Shown: positions 42,912 through 53,149 of the stretch, one piece after another
Position numbering within the stretch: position 1 is the first letter of the stretch
How the letters are laid out: each line of letters begins with the position of its first letter
NCBI RefSeq assembly: GCF_042676245.1
Contig: NZ_JBHTKA010000008.1
Coordinates: 558,001-622,000 of the forward strand
Direction: 5' to 3'
DNA: 64,000 nucleotides
From: Ohtaekwangia kribbensis
GTDB lineage: Bacteria > Bacteroidota > Bacteroidia > Cytophagales > Cyclobacteriaceae
The notes under the pieces: model-generated
Seen by the model: the letters and a program-made list of their open reading frames with translations, nothing else
What the model was told of the DNA's origin: nothing
Database searches by the model: none
Program-made: the position numbers and the translations under genes

Positions 42912-44183
42912 ATGAAGTATTTCTCTTACTCACTTTTTTTGGTGGCACTCTTTTCAGGAAGACTTTTTGCCCAGAGTATCGATAGTCTTGATATTAAAAT
43001 TGGTCAGATGATTCTGATTGGTTTTCCGAAAGACAATGTTGATCCGGAGGTGCTACGCGAAATAAGACAAGGCAAAGTCGGATCGATCATCATCTTCGAA
43101 AAAAACATACCGGCTAAAAATTCTTTCGTTGCTTTAAAGAAAATTACCTGGACCTATCAACAAGCTGCTCCTATACCACTCTTTATATGCATAGATCAGG
43201 AGGGAGGCCGAGTAAATCGTTTGAAAGACAAATATGGTTTTCCGCGCTCCATCACTGCCGCTGCCATGGCTAAATCTCCAACACTTGACTCGGTAAGATT
43301 CTATAGTGAAGCAACAGCATCAACACTGGCAGGTTTGGGTATAAATGTAAACTTTGCGCCTGTAGTAGATCTTGCTTCCAATCCGGATAACCCGATCATC
43401 GCCAAATTCGGTCGTGCATTTTCTGCGAATGAAGATTCCGTAGCATTAATGGCGAAAGAAGTTATCAAGCAACATCGCAAGTATGGTGTAATTACATCGC
43501 TCAAGCATTTTCCGGGTCACGGAAGTTCAAAAGCTGATACACACTTAGGCATTGCCGATGTTACCAATACATGGGAAGAACGTGAGCTTAAACCGTATCA
43601 ACTCCTCATCGACTCGGGCTATACCGATGCGATCATGACATCGCACATCGTTAATAAAAAACTCGACAAGAACGGCAATCCCGGAACGCTCTCGGCTGAT
43701 GTGCTCACCGGTATACTGCGCAAGCGTTTACATTTCAATGGTGTTATCTTCACTGACGATATGCAGATGCATGCCATTGCAAAACACTATGGATTTGAGC
43801 AGGCTATAAAACTTGCTATACTCGGTGGTGTTGATATCATGACGTTCTCCAACAACATTGCAGGCAGCGATCAACGCACGGTTGATAAAGTTCACAGCAT
43901 TGTTCGGGCGATGGTAGAAAAAGGAGAAATACCGCACGCACGCATTGACGAGAGTTTCAAAAGAATCATGCTGCTGAAGAAACGCCTGCGTGAAAGTTCC
44001 GCTGAAGCAACACAACAACAAAGTATAGACAGACTGCAGGTTGCACTTAACAAAGCCGAGGCAGACCTTGCTGCCACACAAGAAGCGTTGAAAGTAAAAT
44101 CAGAAGAGCTTGTAAAAGCACAGGATGCACTGACACAGGAACAGCCCAAAAAGAAAAAGAAGAAAAAGAAAAGAGACGAATAG
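42912..44183 (+). CDS. exported GH3 beta-N-acetylhexosaminidase-like protein with coiled-coil, poly-Lys tail
   Basis: 423 residues with a signal peptide ending RLFAQS. The GH3 barrel shows the NagZ-type dyad KHFPGHGSSKADTHLG and nucleophile region IFTDDMQMHA. A C-terminal region of about 60 residues is a predicted coiled coil (AEADLAATQEALKVKSEELV). It ends in a run of eight Lys with RDE. Typical NagZ is cytosolic and lacks such a tail. The neighbour dacB suggests action on periplasmic peptidoglycan; the tail could bind anionic polymers, which is inference. Confidence 0.85.
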   Translation: MKYFSYSLFLVALFSGRLFAQSIDSLDIKIGQMILIGFPKDNVDPEVLREIRQGKVGSIIIFEKNIPAKNSFVALKKITWTYQQAAPIPLFICIDQEGGRVNRLKDKYGFPRSITAAAMAKSPTLDSVRFYSEATASTLAGLGINVNFAPVVDLASNPDNPIIAKFGRAFSANEDSVALMAKEVIKQHRKYGVITSLKHFPGHGSSKADTHLGIADVTNTWEERELKPYQLLIDSGYTDAIMTSHIVNKKLDKNGNPGTLSADVLTGILRKRLHFNGVIFTDDMQMHAIAKHYGFEQAIKLAILGGVDIMTFSNNIAGSDQRTVDKVHSIVRAMVEKGEIPHARIDESFKRIMLLKKRLRESSAEATQQQSIDRLQVALNKAEADLAATQEALKVKSEELVKAQDALTQEQPKKKKKKKKRDE

Positions 44184-44201
44184 TTATCTGATATATATAG
44201 T

Positions 44202-45002
44202 GTGAGTCCTTTTAAGATCTATAGTCCTACAGCATCAACAGTGCCCATCGTGGTAAGTGTGCCGCACTGTGGCATTTCTTTTCCGGATGATATACGTGAT
44301 GAGTATAAATCATCCCTGGCACAAGCGCCCGATGATACGGATTGGTTTGTAGACAAACTTTATGACTTTGCACCTTCCATGGGCATGACGATGATCACGG
44401 CAGTATATAGTCGCTGGGTCATCGATCTGAATCGGGATCCGGAAAGTAAGCCGTTGTATAGTGACGGACGCATTATAACAGCGCTTTGTCCATCAACAAC
44501 GTTTTTGGGCGAGCCGCTTTACAACGATGAGCGCAGTACAGTGGCGGATGAAGAAGTTAAAAGACGATATACACTATACTATAAACCTTATCACGTCAAA
44601 GTACAGGAGCTTCTCAACGATCTCAAGTCAAAATTCGGAAAGGTATTGTTGTGGGATTGCCACTCGATCCGGCAAATCGTACCAACTATACAAAGAGAAA
44701 AATTTCCAGATCTCATTCTCGGTGATGCCGATGGAAAAGCTGCGGGTGCAGAATTCATTCAATCAACACTCAAGACTTTATCATCCGATAAATATTCATT
44801 GAGTCATAACCATCCGTTTAAGGGGGGCGCCATCACGCGTTCCTTTGGCAAGCCTTCTGAAGATCAACACGCCCTTCAACTCGAAATGCCGAAGGTACAC
44901 TATATGGACGATGCCGAAGTAAATTACCACGAAGAGCGTGCACGGCACATGCGGCAATTGCTGCAAGAAAATTTCCGGCAACTGATTGAACTACTACGCT
45001 AG
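44202..45002 (+). CDS. hutG: N-formylglutamate deformylase (amidohydrolase)
   Basis: A 266-residue cytosolic hydrolase that frees glutamate from N-formylglutamate, the last step of the five-step histidine pathway. Signatures: VPHCGISFPDD (metal-binding His), VIDLNRDPES, and LLWDCHSI. The start is GTG at 44202 (GTGAGTCCT), which begins at the family N-terminus. It is followed after one base by hutF, strongly supporting the assignment. Confidence 0.88.
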   Translation: MSPFKIYSPTASTVPIVVSVPHCGISFPDDIRDEYKSSLAQAPDDTDWFVDKLYDFAPSMGMTMITAVYSRWVIDLNRDPESKPLYSDGRIITALCPSTTFLGEPLYNDERSTVADEEVKRRYTLYYKPYHVKVQELLNDLKSKFGKVLLWDCHSIRQIVPTIQREKFPDLILGDADGKAAGAEFIQSTLKTLSSDKYSLSHNHPFKGGAITRSFGKPSEDQHALQLEMPKVHYMDDAEVNYHEERARHMRQLLQENFRQLIELLR

Positions 45003-45003
45003 T

Positions 45004-46374
45004 ATGAGTACGGTAAAATATTTCCAGTTCAAAGGTTTATTGCTGAACGATGGATGGATGGCGCCTGCCTATATAGGGGTGGATGAAAAGGGAATTGTTC
45101 AATATATAGCCAATCAAAAGCCGACACAGCCGGTATCGATAGAAGCTGTTAATGGTTTTGCTATACCGGGTTTTCAGAACGCGCACTCGCATGCATTTCA
45201 ATATGCGATGGCCGGTATGGCTGAACGGCACGCACCCGGCTCAAGCGATGATTTCTGGAGCTGGCGCGAAGCGATGTATCATTGTGCCCTGAGCCTTGAT
45301 CCCGATCAGGTTGAAAAAGTAGCGGCCATGCTATATGCCGAAATGTTACGGAAGGGCTATACGCACGTAGCAGAGTTTCATTACCTGCATCACGATAAAG
45401 ACGGCAAGCCCTATGCAAACCTGGCGGAGATGGGGGAGCGATTGGTTGCTGCCGCCAAAACAGCCGGCATAAAAATTACACTGATACCGGTGTTTTATCA
45501 GAAAGGTGGTTTTGGAAAAGATCCACAGCCTCGTCAGCGCAGGTTTATATCCAACACCGTGAATGAATATTTTCATTTACTGGACGATAGTGCTACCATT
45601 GTATCGAACCATACACATGCTTCGCTCGGCTTTAGTGTACACTCGTTGCGGGCGGTCGATTCAAAAGATATAGTATCAACATTTACGAACGGTCCGCGAA
45701 ATATACCTTTCCACCTGCATGCAGCCGAACAACTGAAAGAAGTTGAAGACTGTGTCGCCCATCTCAAACAACGTCCTATTGAGTGGCTGTTGAATAATTT
45801 GCCGGTGGACTCACGTTTTCACATCGTTCATTGCACCCACATGAATGATGAGGAAGTAAAACGATTGGCACAAAGTAAAGCGCATGCTGTACTTTGCCCC
45901 GGCACGGAAGGTAATCTTGGTGATGGTATATTTCGATTAACTGAATATGCTTCTTATAGCGGCTCGTGGTCTATCGGTACAGATAGTCATATCAGCCTTA
46001 ATCCATTGGAAGATCTTCGCTGGCTCGATTATGCACAACGCTTTACCACACACAAACGAAATACATTTGATGATGGTGCTCGCCTGTTAACCGAAAAGAC
46101 ATTGCAGTCAGGCAAAGCCGCCATGGGTAATCTCAACCGGAAATATTTTGGTATCGGAGAATCGTTTGATGCTGTTATATACAACGCCAAGTCACCTTTG
46201 CTGGCACAGGCATCTATAGCCGATATACTTTCGGTTATTCTTTATACTTCTGATTCGAGTGACGTGCTGGGAACAATTGTGGATGGAAAGTGGATTGTAA
46301 AAAATCAGGTTCATTTGCGATCGGAGAAAATTACCGCAGCTTTTCTAGCTGCACAAAAACGCCTCCACGCATAA
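45004..46374 (+). CDS. hutF: formimidoylglutamate deiminase
   Basis: A 456-residue amidohydrolase that converts N-formimidoyl-glutamate to N-formylglutamate and ammonia, feeding HutG. Metal-binding motifs are NAHSHAFQ (HxH), FHLHAAEQ, IVHCTHMN and GTDSHISL; the length fits the HutF family. The TTG at 44986 overlaps hutG; the ATG at 45004, one base after the hutG stop, is the better start. HutH, HutU and HutI are not in this window. Confidence 0.92.
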   Translation: MSTVKYFQFKGLLLNDGWMAPAYIGVDEKGIVQYIANQKPTQPVSIEAVNGFAIPGFQNAHSHAFQYAMAGMAERHAPGSSDDFWSWREAMYHCALSLDPDQVEKVAAMLYAEMLRKGYTHVAEFHYLHHDKDGKPYANLAEMGERLVAAAKTAGIKITLIPVFYQKGGFGKDPQPRQRRFISNTVNEYFHLLDDSATIVSNHTHASLGFSVHSLRAVDSKDIVSTFTNGPRNIPFHLHAAEQLKEVEDCVAHLKQRPIEWLLNNLPVDSRFHIVHCTHMNDEEVKRLAQSKAHAVLCPGTEGNLGDGIFRLTEYASYSGSWSIGTDSHISLNPLEDLRWLDYAQRFTTHKRNTFDDGARLLTEKTLQSGKAAMGNLNRKYFGIGESFDAVIYNAKSPLLAQASIADILSVILYTSDSSDVLGTIVDGKWIVKNQVHLRSEKITAAFLAAQKRLHA

Positions 46375-46387
46375 ACTATATTTTGAA

Positions 46388-46870
46388 ATGACAGTTGAGA
46401 TCAGACCGATACAACCTTCCGATGCTACTGTTGTAGCCCATGTTATAAGAACTGTTATGCCTGAGTTTGGTGCGGGAGGTGCTGGCTTCGCTATACACGA
46501 TCGCGAAGTAGACGATATGTATACAGCCTATACTTCACCAGGCACAGCATACTTCGTTTGTGAAGCCGAGGGAAAAGTAATGGGTGGCGGAGGTATAGGA
46601 CCGTTAGCAGGCGGTGATACGGATTATTGTGAATTGAAGAAAATGTACTTTCTACCCGAAGCACGCGGTTTAGGCTTAGGACAAAAAGTATTGGAAGCAT
46701 GCCTGCAAGCCGCGAAAGCAAAGAGATATCGCTTCTGTTACCTTGAAACATTCAACACCATGAACAAGGCAATGAAGCTTTACGAAAAAGCAGGCTTCGA
46801 AAAAATAGATGGTCCGCTGGGGAATACCGGGCACTTTGCATGCGATCGCTTTTATTTACTTCAACTGTAA
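46388..46870 (+). CDS. GNAT family N-acetyltransferase
   Basis: A 160-residue GNAT protein: acetyl-CoA motif ARGLGLGQKVLEACL and the C-terminal NKAMKLYEKAGFEKI are clear. The central strand ELKKMYFLPEARG fits the motif A lead-in. It follows hutF by 13 bases on the same strand and is probably co-transcribed; a histidine- or glutamate-related substrate is possible but unproven. Confidence 0.88.
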   Translation: MTVEIRPIQPSDATVVAHVIRTVMPEFGAGGAGFAIHDREVDDMYTAYTSPGTAYFVCEAEGKVMGGGGIGPLAGGDTDYCELKKMYFLPEARGLGLGQKVLEACLQAAKAKRYRFCYLETFNTMNKAMKLYEKAGFEKIDGPLGNTGHFACDRFYLLQL

Positions 46871-46894
46871 CTGTAGAATATAGCGAAGTGTAGA

Positions 46895-47902
46895 TCAGTT
46901 GTGTTCTTTCTGATAGTGCTCGCGCAAAATGTCTCCGGCAAAATCGTTGGTAAGATCGCGCACAACGGAGTGAATATGGTTTGCATTATTCTGCGTGTTA
47001 TCATATTCAATCAACAGCATCGGCCCTTGTATGCGATAGTAGTGACCCGCGCCCGGCTTTAATGCACCCGCCCAGGCAAAGCTTAATTTATCAATACCCG
47101 CCTTTTTAATCTTCTCCATAAGTTTCTCCGCGAAACCAAACTCATAGTTTTTAACATAGGTGTTCAACAGCTTCATAAACAGTTGTTGCTGTTCTGGCGT
47201 CAGATCTTTATAGAGTATACCTGCCGGTGTTAGAAGTTCTGCCTGTTGTTTGTTATACGATACAATTTCATGAAGTGCTGTTTCTGAAAATCGGGCTTTC
47301 GCGAGTTGTTGTTCGTTCAAAGCGTTGATCAACGCAAAACCAAGGTCCATTTCATCTTTCAACGTTTTCTTACCACGTTCATTTCCCGAAGGCACTACCG
47401 CGGGATTACTTCCCCAGAACGATGGCGTTGACGATTCAATTATACCATGGGCTGTTGAAAAGTTAAGCGAAAGGTGATGGCCTTCGAGGCGCCATCCCCA
47501 GAGTTTATCAGCGGAAGGAGTTCCAAATATAGTGAAGTAGTAATTAAGCGGATCGCGGTACGAGTCGTTGTCATCGCGACCTTCAACCTGTTGCAGAATT
47601 TTTTCAAGAGCCAGTATACCGGTTGCTTTTTGATAACCCTGACTGCTTAGCGATGCTTTTAACAACGCGAAAGCTGCTGCTCGTTGTTTCTCACTGAGAT
47701 CGTGCAGAGATATACCATTTCTGTCTTTCGGAACGAAGTGCCAGTTGTGACGCTCGTCATTGTCCCAGGTATACTGCACTTTACTCTTTAGCGCAGGTGA
47801 CAGCGTTAATAGAAAATCATTTGCCCGCTGCGTAACATCAACCGACTGCGCCTGTACGGCAACACCATAGAAGAACACACATGCACACAATAACTTCGTC
47901 AT
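46895..47902 (-). CDS. exported DUF3500 family protein
   Basis: A 335-residue protein with a signal peptide ending VAVQAQS. The DUF3500 pattern is seen: a W-rich segment with GISLHDLSEKQRAAAF, then PLNYYFTIFGTP and WGWRLEGHHLSLNF, where the paired His may bind metal. The family function is unknown. It is downstream of the giant exported protein on the same strand (83 bases), but no functional link is evident. Confidence 0.82.
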   Translation of the reverse strand: MTKLLCACVFFYGVAVQAQSVDVTQRANDFLLTLSPALKSKVQYTWDNDERHNWHFVPKDRNGISLHDLSEKQRAAAFALLKASLSSQGYQKATGILALEKILQQVEGRDDNDSYRDPLNYYFTIFGTPSADKLWGWRLEGHHLSLNFSTAHGIIESSTPSFWGSNPAVVPSGNERGKKTLKDEMDLGFALINALNEQQLAKARFSETALHEIVSYNKQQAELLTPAGILYKDLTPEQQQLFMKLLNTYVKNYEFGFAEKLMEKIKKAGIDKLSFAWAGALKPGAGHYYRIQGPMLLIEYDNTQNNANHIHSVVRDLTNDFAGDILREHYQKEHN

Positions 47903-47984
47903 ACTTGAAAGTTATTGAATAATCAGAATAAAACTCTCCTGTTCGGGTCAGTATTGGTAGGCTACAACGTGGTGTCTATATGGA

Positions 47985-50900
47985 TCAAAATCCATCGTCT
48001 TCTTTCTTCGGTGCGTCTTCTTTTGCTTCTTCTTTCTTCTTCGCTGCAGAAGATCCATCACTCAGACTATACGGAATGTCAATACCATAGTATTGCTGAC
48101 GGAAGCGGTTAATGAATGAAAGCGTTTCATCATCACTGCCGGGTATAAATGCAACTTCGCCAACCTTCGCTTTACCAGCGTTGCTCTTCTTGGCAATAAT
48201 GGTATTGAAGTCTCCATTGGATGAATGCACCATTAAACGATTGTCTTCAAAGCCAAAGTAATACCAAGCTTCAGGCGAAGCCTTTATGAACACGTGAAAC
48301 ACAGGGCCGCCATCTTCTGTTTTCTTCACTTCCATAAAACCTTCAAACGCACCGTTGATATCCTGACGGCCAATGTTTGACATACCAAGCGTGCCTTCGC
48401 TATAGAATGCTTTCTGTTTTTGCGACCATTTCAGGTTTACGTTTGAGAATACGAGTGGCTTGGCAAGAGGTGTCAACGTTCCTAAAGAAACATATCCTTG
48501 CAGGCTTTTCTGTTCGTAATCTTTAGCCATGCGCTCGCCAACGATGTCTGCTATCTTATAAAGCAACTCGGTCTGATCACCAAGACCTTCATCTGCACCT
48601 TCGTTCTTGATGACATCCTGTATCTGTCGCGCCATCAAATCAAAAGCAGTAACCGGTACGTTTGAATCAACCATGATGAATGAATTCATCCGGATATCGT
48701 TGTTGGTCATGTTACCCTGGCCGATCGCGGTAGAGGTAATATTAAAATCTTTCGAGCCGCTGAATAATTTCACAGGACCTTCGAAGCGCACAGACAATGT
48801 TTCATCATTATAGGCGAATACTTTTCCCGAGAGAGAATTTCCTGCTGCTTTCGCAAGGCTTTCAATTTTAAATTCCTGTGTCGCTGTATCGTAGTGCAGC
48901 GAGCCACTTGGTTCGAAAAAGTTTTCATCCTCCTCCATTTTCTTATCGTTAATGAAGGTGATATATAATTCATTGTCGGTAGAGAAATGCAGACCTGCAT
49001 TAACCCGGTTTCCTCCTTCCGTTATAGCGTTATCAAAATCTATATGTACATCTGTTTCATCACCGGTCTGAGTATATTGGATCCACGTATTATAGTTTTT
49101 GATCTTGCGGATGTCGAGCTTCACAAAGCCGGTAAGCTGTAACGCTGGGCGTGTAGCGTACATCGTCATGTCGCCTTTATAATACATACCAGCCCCGAGT
49201 ACAAGCTTTTCCTTATCGGTAACCGAACCGGTAGCTACAGTTTGTTGTGTAGCCACTGTCTTTCTTTTCTTGCGCGACACTTCTTCCTGTGCTATATCTT
49301 CCAAATGGAAGTCGGTCATTTTGATGGCAAACGTATCCTGTAAAAAGTTTACATACTGGTATGTAGCGTAACCGCTGAATTGCTTACGCGAAATTATATC
49401 CACCACACCTTCAGTAAGTCGGTGGTACGCATTCAAGGTATCAAGAATGATGGTGGTGTTTTTAAGTGTACCAATCTTGGCATTCTCGAGAATCAATACC
49501 TCGTTATTTTCAGGCGTAATTTTAGCATCGGCCACAATGATATATGGTATACCGCTCACCTTGAGCTCCTGCGTTTTCAAATTATATTCTGCTTTCTCTG
49601 CAAGGAAGTTCAGTGAGTCGAGTTCTTTTCGCGTGGTATAGAAATATGAATCTTCCAGCGGAGTGTTCGGATCCTTCTTCATGGTGATCTTCTCTGCTTT
49701 CAGATCCCAGCGCATTTCAGGTATAGATGTTTTGAACTGCGCATACGGGAATTCAATCGCTGCTATACCGGCTACTTCTGGGCTAATATCCGCATAGTTC
49801 TCCTTCAGATTAAACTTCATACGAATATCCACCCCATACAACAGCGGCTTGTTCGGATCTTCTGATTTTACTTTGAAGCGAGCGTGTCTGGCGCTAAAAT
49901 CGTTCGCGGTAAAATTCATGTTACGCGAAATCAACTCGCTGCCTCGTGTTTCAAGTTTACCCATACCGGCAACACCTTCTTTTGAAATGGTAAGTGTTCC
50001 CTGCATTTGTGCGGTTGAATCGTAGAAGTTGAAAGGAGCTTTCATGTTCTTGATCCGCATTTTATCCTGCTTAGGATACCACTTCATTTCAAAGTCAGGC
50101 AGCGAAGCCTGCGGGAACATAACAGAACCAAATTGTTTTTCTGCGATGGTGGCACGATTACCGCGCGTGATCACAGAATCCGGATAGAAAAGAAAATCGT
50201 AAGAGCGAATCGTTGCTGCGAGGTAATCGATCTGACCGGCACCACGAAGTCCGTGGTTATCCATGTTCAGTCCTCCTCGCATTTTAGCTTCACCGTTATA
50301 GAGTTGATAACCAGCCTTTGGAATGTTGTGCTCAAAACCAAGAGACTTATCAGGCTTCGAGTGAAGCTTCTCTTTGAAGTTCGGGAACATACCACTCGAA
50401 ACAAATGTACCATCGAAGTTAATTGAGGCAGGGTCCGCATCGTTCAAGCTGTCGAGTTTAAAAGGTGGCACCACAAAGAACATCGATCGATCGTATACAC
50501 CTCCGAGTACTTCCGGCCTGTCGAAGTAAATTACACCACCACCACTGGCATCGAGTCGTGGGAAGTTGGGTATTTTTTTCTTTCCTGATTTATTACCGGC
50601 TTTACTGATGAAGAGCGTACCAGACTTCTGACTCGTGCTGGCCAAGCCACCCACTGCAGCTGCCGTAGAGTCGGCCCCCACCATGTTGTTGTTCAGTTTT
50701 CTGCGTATGCTCTGTCCTTTCGCATTTTTTTCCGTTACGTAGAAGTTAATGGAGTCGATGCGCGTCAGGTTTATATAGAAGCTATCGTACTTAAGTGTAA
50801 ATCCTTTGCCGCTTATTTCGAAGTTACCGGCATTGATTGTTCCATCGAATTTAATGTCGCGATTCTTGAGCAGTGTAATTACGTTACTATCCGGTTTAAT

Positions 50901-52766
50901 GCGAACGTTAAGCGAGTCACTCACTTTAAATTCATCTACACCACGCACTGTCATATAGCCTTTGCTGAAATTAACGGAAGCATTGGCTGTACTATCAATA
51001 ACTGAATGGATCTTGAGGTTATCATAATCCATTTCTCCTAAATGAGCTTTATAGATCACAACTGCCTTTTCTTTTACATGTACTATATCTGTTTTCGGAT
51101 TGTAAGTGACCAAGCCTTTCTCATTCAAAAAATCTATAGCGGCTTTAATATCTTTTACTTCTTTACCTGAAAACTGCACGAGATCGCCTGAATAGAAATC
51201 TCGCGTTTTGTTCTTCATACAATATCTCACTACCAACGCCAGCGGATGGAAGGAGAATCCTTCGCCTTTTAATAACCTGAAATCTTCCGGATCGTAATAG
51301 TCAACCGACTCGATGATCATTGGTATCGTGTTTCTTCCCCCATCCGTGCGCATATCCAGACTGTCGGCAAACAAATTCCATTGAATCACATCGGTGGAGA
51401 AATCTACATTAAAGAACGTTGAAGAATATGGCGTGTGCATTAGTAAACCTCTTTCCTTCTGCACGTATATTTTTTGAAGACTGTCTTTACCAAAGGTATA
51501 GCGCATGCGCACGGCCGGGTGTGTTATAGAATCGCCTTTATCGACCAGCGAGATGCGTGCTTTACGGGAGAATATAGTGGAATCTGAAAACTCAAAGTCG
51601 GGCGACAGCACCTTGGCCTTCATTTCTCCATTGTGATATACTTCTACAGTTGAAGGATTTCCTCCCACGGAACTTCCGGTAATTTTCCTGCCGGTAAGTG
51701 TGAAGCCTCCGTAGTATTTTACATTTTCATCGCCTATACCTTGTATGGGCAATGTACTTTGAAAGGATTTGAATCGAGGATAGGTGGATGCAACTGAATC
51801 TTTGCGTGTCTGCGATTTGAATTCAAATGTTCCGGGAATCAAACCGGGTGTTTTGCCGGTATAATTAAGTTTTACAAGATCGGCTTTGAGTTCGGCTTTA
51901 TTGACCTTGAAATTATAGTCTGTAAAATTGCAGTATACACTGTCGGGACTGAGCAGGGCCGAAGACCAGTCGAACGTTCCGTCTTTACCAACAAAAGTAT
52001 TATCGCGTAGTGAAAGCGACCCTTTTGTGTTTTTCAGAAATGCCGAGTCGTATTTTGTTACAAAGTTTAGCGTGACGCGGTTGAAACGAATTACCGGACC
52101 TTCTACAACAGGTTGAGGAGGCGGATTCATCCACAATGGTACTTCTGTAAAAATAGAATCAACAGGTTGATCGTTGTAGTCGTTCGTTGGTGTTGATTCG
52201 GTATAATCCTGCTGGTCTGTTGTGGGAGTCGATGTGGTGTCATTCATATCGAATGACGGTGCCGGAGCTATATAATCAAATGTATAGTCGTCATCTCTGG
52301 CGTACAGCCTATAGGATTTTTCATAGTGCAGTGCGTGATGTTCAAAGAACGTACGACTTCCTTGCAAGAAATTGAGAATGCGTGGCGTAGTTTCATTATC
52401 AATCACCTGCCCGACAACGGTGAAGAACCCGGAGAGCTTGGATGCATCAGCACGTTCAACGGTTACTGCGTTTGCAATAGCACCAAAGTAATTGATGAGT
52501 GCAGGCTTGAGCGGAAGTTTTTTCTTCTTCATCTTCCGAAGCTGCTGTTGTATAATTAATTGTTGATCTGCACCGAGGCTTGACCATGCGGATGCAAAAC
52601 TGGTACCCACGACTGTAGCATCAACGTTCCGGGTATTTTCCAGAACAATTCTTACGCTGTCAGGAAAATTAAGCGGAATGGAGGAAGTCTGAGATTTCTT
52701 TTGAGCCGACACAATCAGAGCCGGAAGAAAAGAAAGTAGGAAAAAATATGTTCTAACCTGCTTCAC
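47985..52766 (-). CDS. very large exported beta-rich protein of unknown function (1593 aa)
   Basis: A 1593-residue protein with a signal peptide ending IVSAQK. There is no recognised domain. After an N-terminal helix-rich part (about 30-150), the rest is dominated by short alternating beta strands rich in Asp, Asn, Lys and Thr. Many segments resemble elongated beta-scaffold proteins of the AsmA/TamB/LptD kind, although no signature of those families is found. It ends in a Lys/Glu/Asp-rich tail. No membrane helix is seen after the signal. Its size and single-gene context suggest a conserved structural or envelope-assembly role; this is inference. Confidence 0.8.
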   Translation of the reverse strand: MKQVRTYFFLLSFLPALIVSAQKKSQTSSIPLNFPDSVRIVLENTRNVDATVVGTSFASAWSSLGADQQLIIQQQLRKMKKKKLPLKPALINYFGAIANAVTVERADASKLSGFFTVVGQVIDNETTPRILNFLQGSRTFFEHHALHYEKSYRLYARDDDYTFDYIAPAPSFDMNDTTSTPTTDQQDYTESTPTNDYNDQPVDSIFTEVPLWMNPPPQPVVEGPVIRFNRVTLNFVTKYDSAFLKNTKGSLSLRDNTFVGKDGTFDWSSALLSPDSVYCNFTDYNFKVNKAELKADLVKLNYTGKTPGLIPGTFEFKSQTRKDSVASTYPRFKSFQSTLPIQGIGDENVKYYGGFTLTGRKITGSSVGGNPSTVEVYHNGEMKAKVLSPDFEFSDSTIFSRKARISLVDKGDSITHPAVRMRYTFGKDSLQKIYVQKERGLLMHTPYSSTFFNVDFSTDVIQWNLFADSLDMRTDGGRNTIPMIIESVDYYDPEDFRLLKGEGFSFHPLALVVRYCMKNKTRDFYSGDLVQFSGKEVKDIKAAIDFLNEKGLVTYNPKTDIVHVKEKAVVIYKAHLGEMDYDNLKIHSVIDSTANASVNFSKGYMTVRGVDEFKVSDSLNVRIKPDSNVITLLKNRDIKFDGTINAGNFEISGKGFTLKYDSFYINLTRIDSINFYVTEKNAKGQSIRRKLNNNMVGADSTAAAVGGLASTSQKSGTLFISKAGNKSGKKKIPNFPRLDASGGGVIYFDRPEVLGGVYDRSMFFVVPPFKLDSLNDADPASINFDGTFVSSGMFPNFKEKLHSKPDKSLGFEHNIPKAGYQLYNGEAKMRGGLNMDNHGLRGAGQIDYLAATIRSYDFLFYPDSVITRGNRATIAEKQFGSVMFPQASLPDFEMKWYPKQDKMRIKNMKAPFNFYDSTAQMQGTLTISKEGVAGMGKLETRGSELISRNMNFTANDFSARHARFKVKSEDPNKPLLYGVDIRMKFNLKENYADISPEVAGIAAIEFPYAQFKTSIPEMRWDLKAEKITMKKDPNTPLEDSYFYTTRKELDSLNFLAEKAEYNLKTQELKVSGIPYIIVADAKITPENNEVLILENAKIGTLKNTTIILDTLNAYHRLTEGVVDIISRKQFSGYATYQYVNFLQDTFAIKMTDFHLEDIAQEEVSRKKRKTVATQQTVATGSVTDKEKLVLGAGMYYKGDMTMYATRPALQLTGFVKLDIRKIKNYNTWIQYTQTGDETDVHIDFDNAITEGGNRVNAGLHFSTDNELYITFINDKKMEEDENFFEPSGSLHYDTATQEFKIESLAKAAGNSLSGKVFAYNDETLSVRFEGPVKLFSGSKDFNITSTAIGQGNMTNNDIRMNSFIMVDSNVPVTAFDLMARQIQDVIKNEGADEGLGDQTELLYKIADIVGERMAKDYEQKSLQGYVSLGTLTPLAKPLVFSNVNLKWSQKQKAFYSEGTLGMSNIGRQDINGAFEGFMEVKKTEDGGPVFHVFIKASPEAWYYFGFEDNRLMVHSSNGDFNTIIAKKSNAGKAKVGEVAFIPGSDDETLSFINRFRQQYYGIDIPYSLSDGSSAAKKKEEAKEDAPKKEDDGF

Positions 52767-52860
52767 AAAAACTAAACCCTGAAATTCGTAAATATTGATT
52801 AAATAAACTAAGGCTTGCAGAAGCTAAACGCTTAACGACATGTTACCGTACGAAAGATGC

Positions 52861-53073
52861 TTAATTTTTCCACTGATTGATAAAGTACAGCACCAATGAG
52901 ACAATGATGCTAAGTAGTATACTCGTCATAACAGGAAAATAAAAGCTGAAATTCTCCCGTTCAATACGAATATCACCTGGCAGCTTTCCAAGGTGCGGTA
53001 TCTTGTTGCTATAGGTTACAAGTATACCGGCCACGATAAAAATTGCACCAATTATGATAAGCATTTTGCCCAT
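52861..53073 (-). CDS. DUF2905-type small membrane protein
   Basis: A 70-residue membrane protein with two helices joined by IPHLGKLPGDIRIERENF, the hallmark of the DUF2905 family. The ORF opens further upstream (53121), but the ATG at 53073 matches the family N-terminus MGKMLIIIGAIF. Function unknown. It is divergent from the RsmI-like methylase. Confidence 0.85.
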   Translation of the reverse strand: MGKMLIIIGAIFIVAGILVTYSNKIPHLGKLPGDIRIERENFSFYFPVMTSILLSIIVSLVLYFINQWKN

Positions 53074-53149
53074 TGCTTCTTTTTCTTGCCGAAATTTAGC
53101 ACGAATTAAAACTGCTTGCATCAGCTCTTTGCTGAATTCATTTTAGTAA

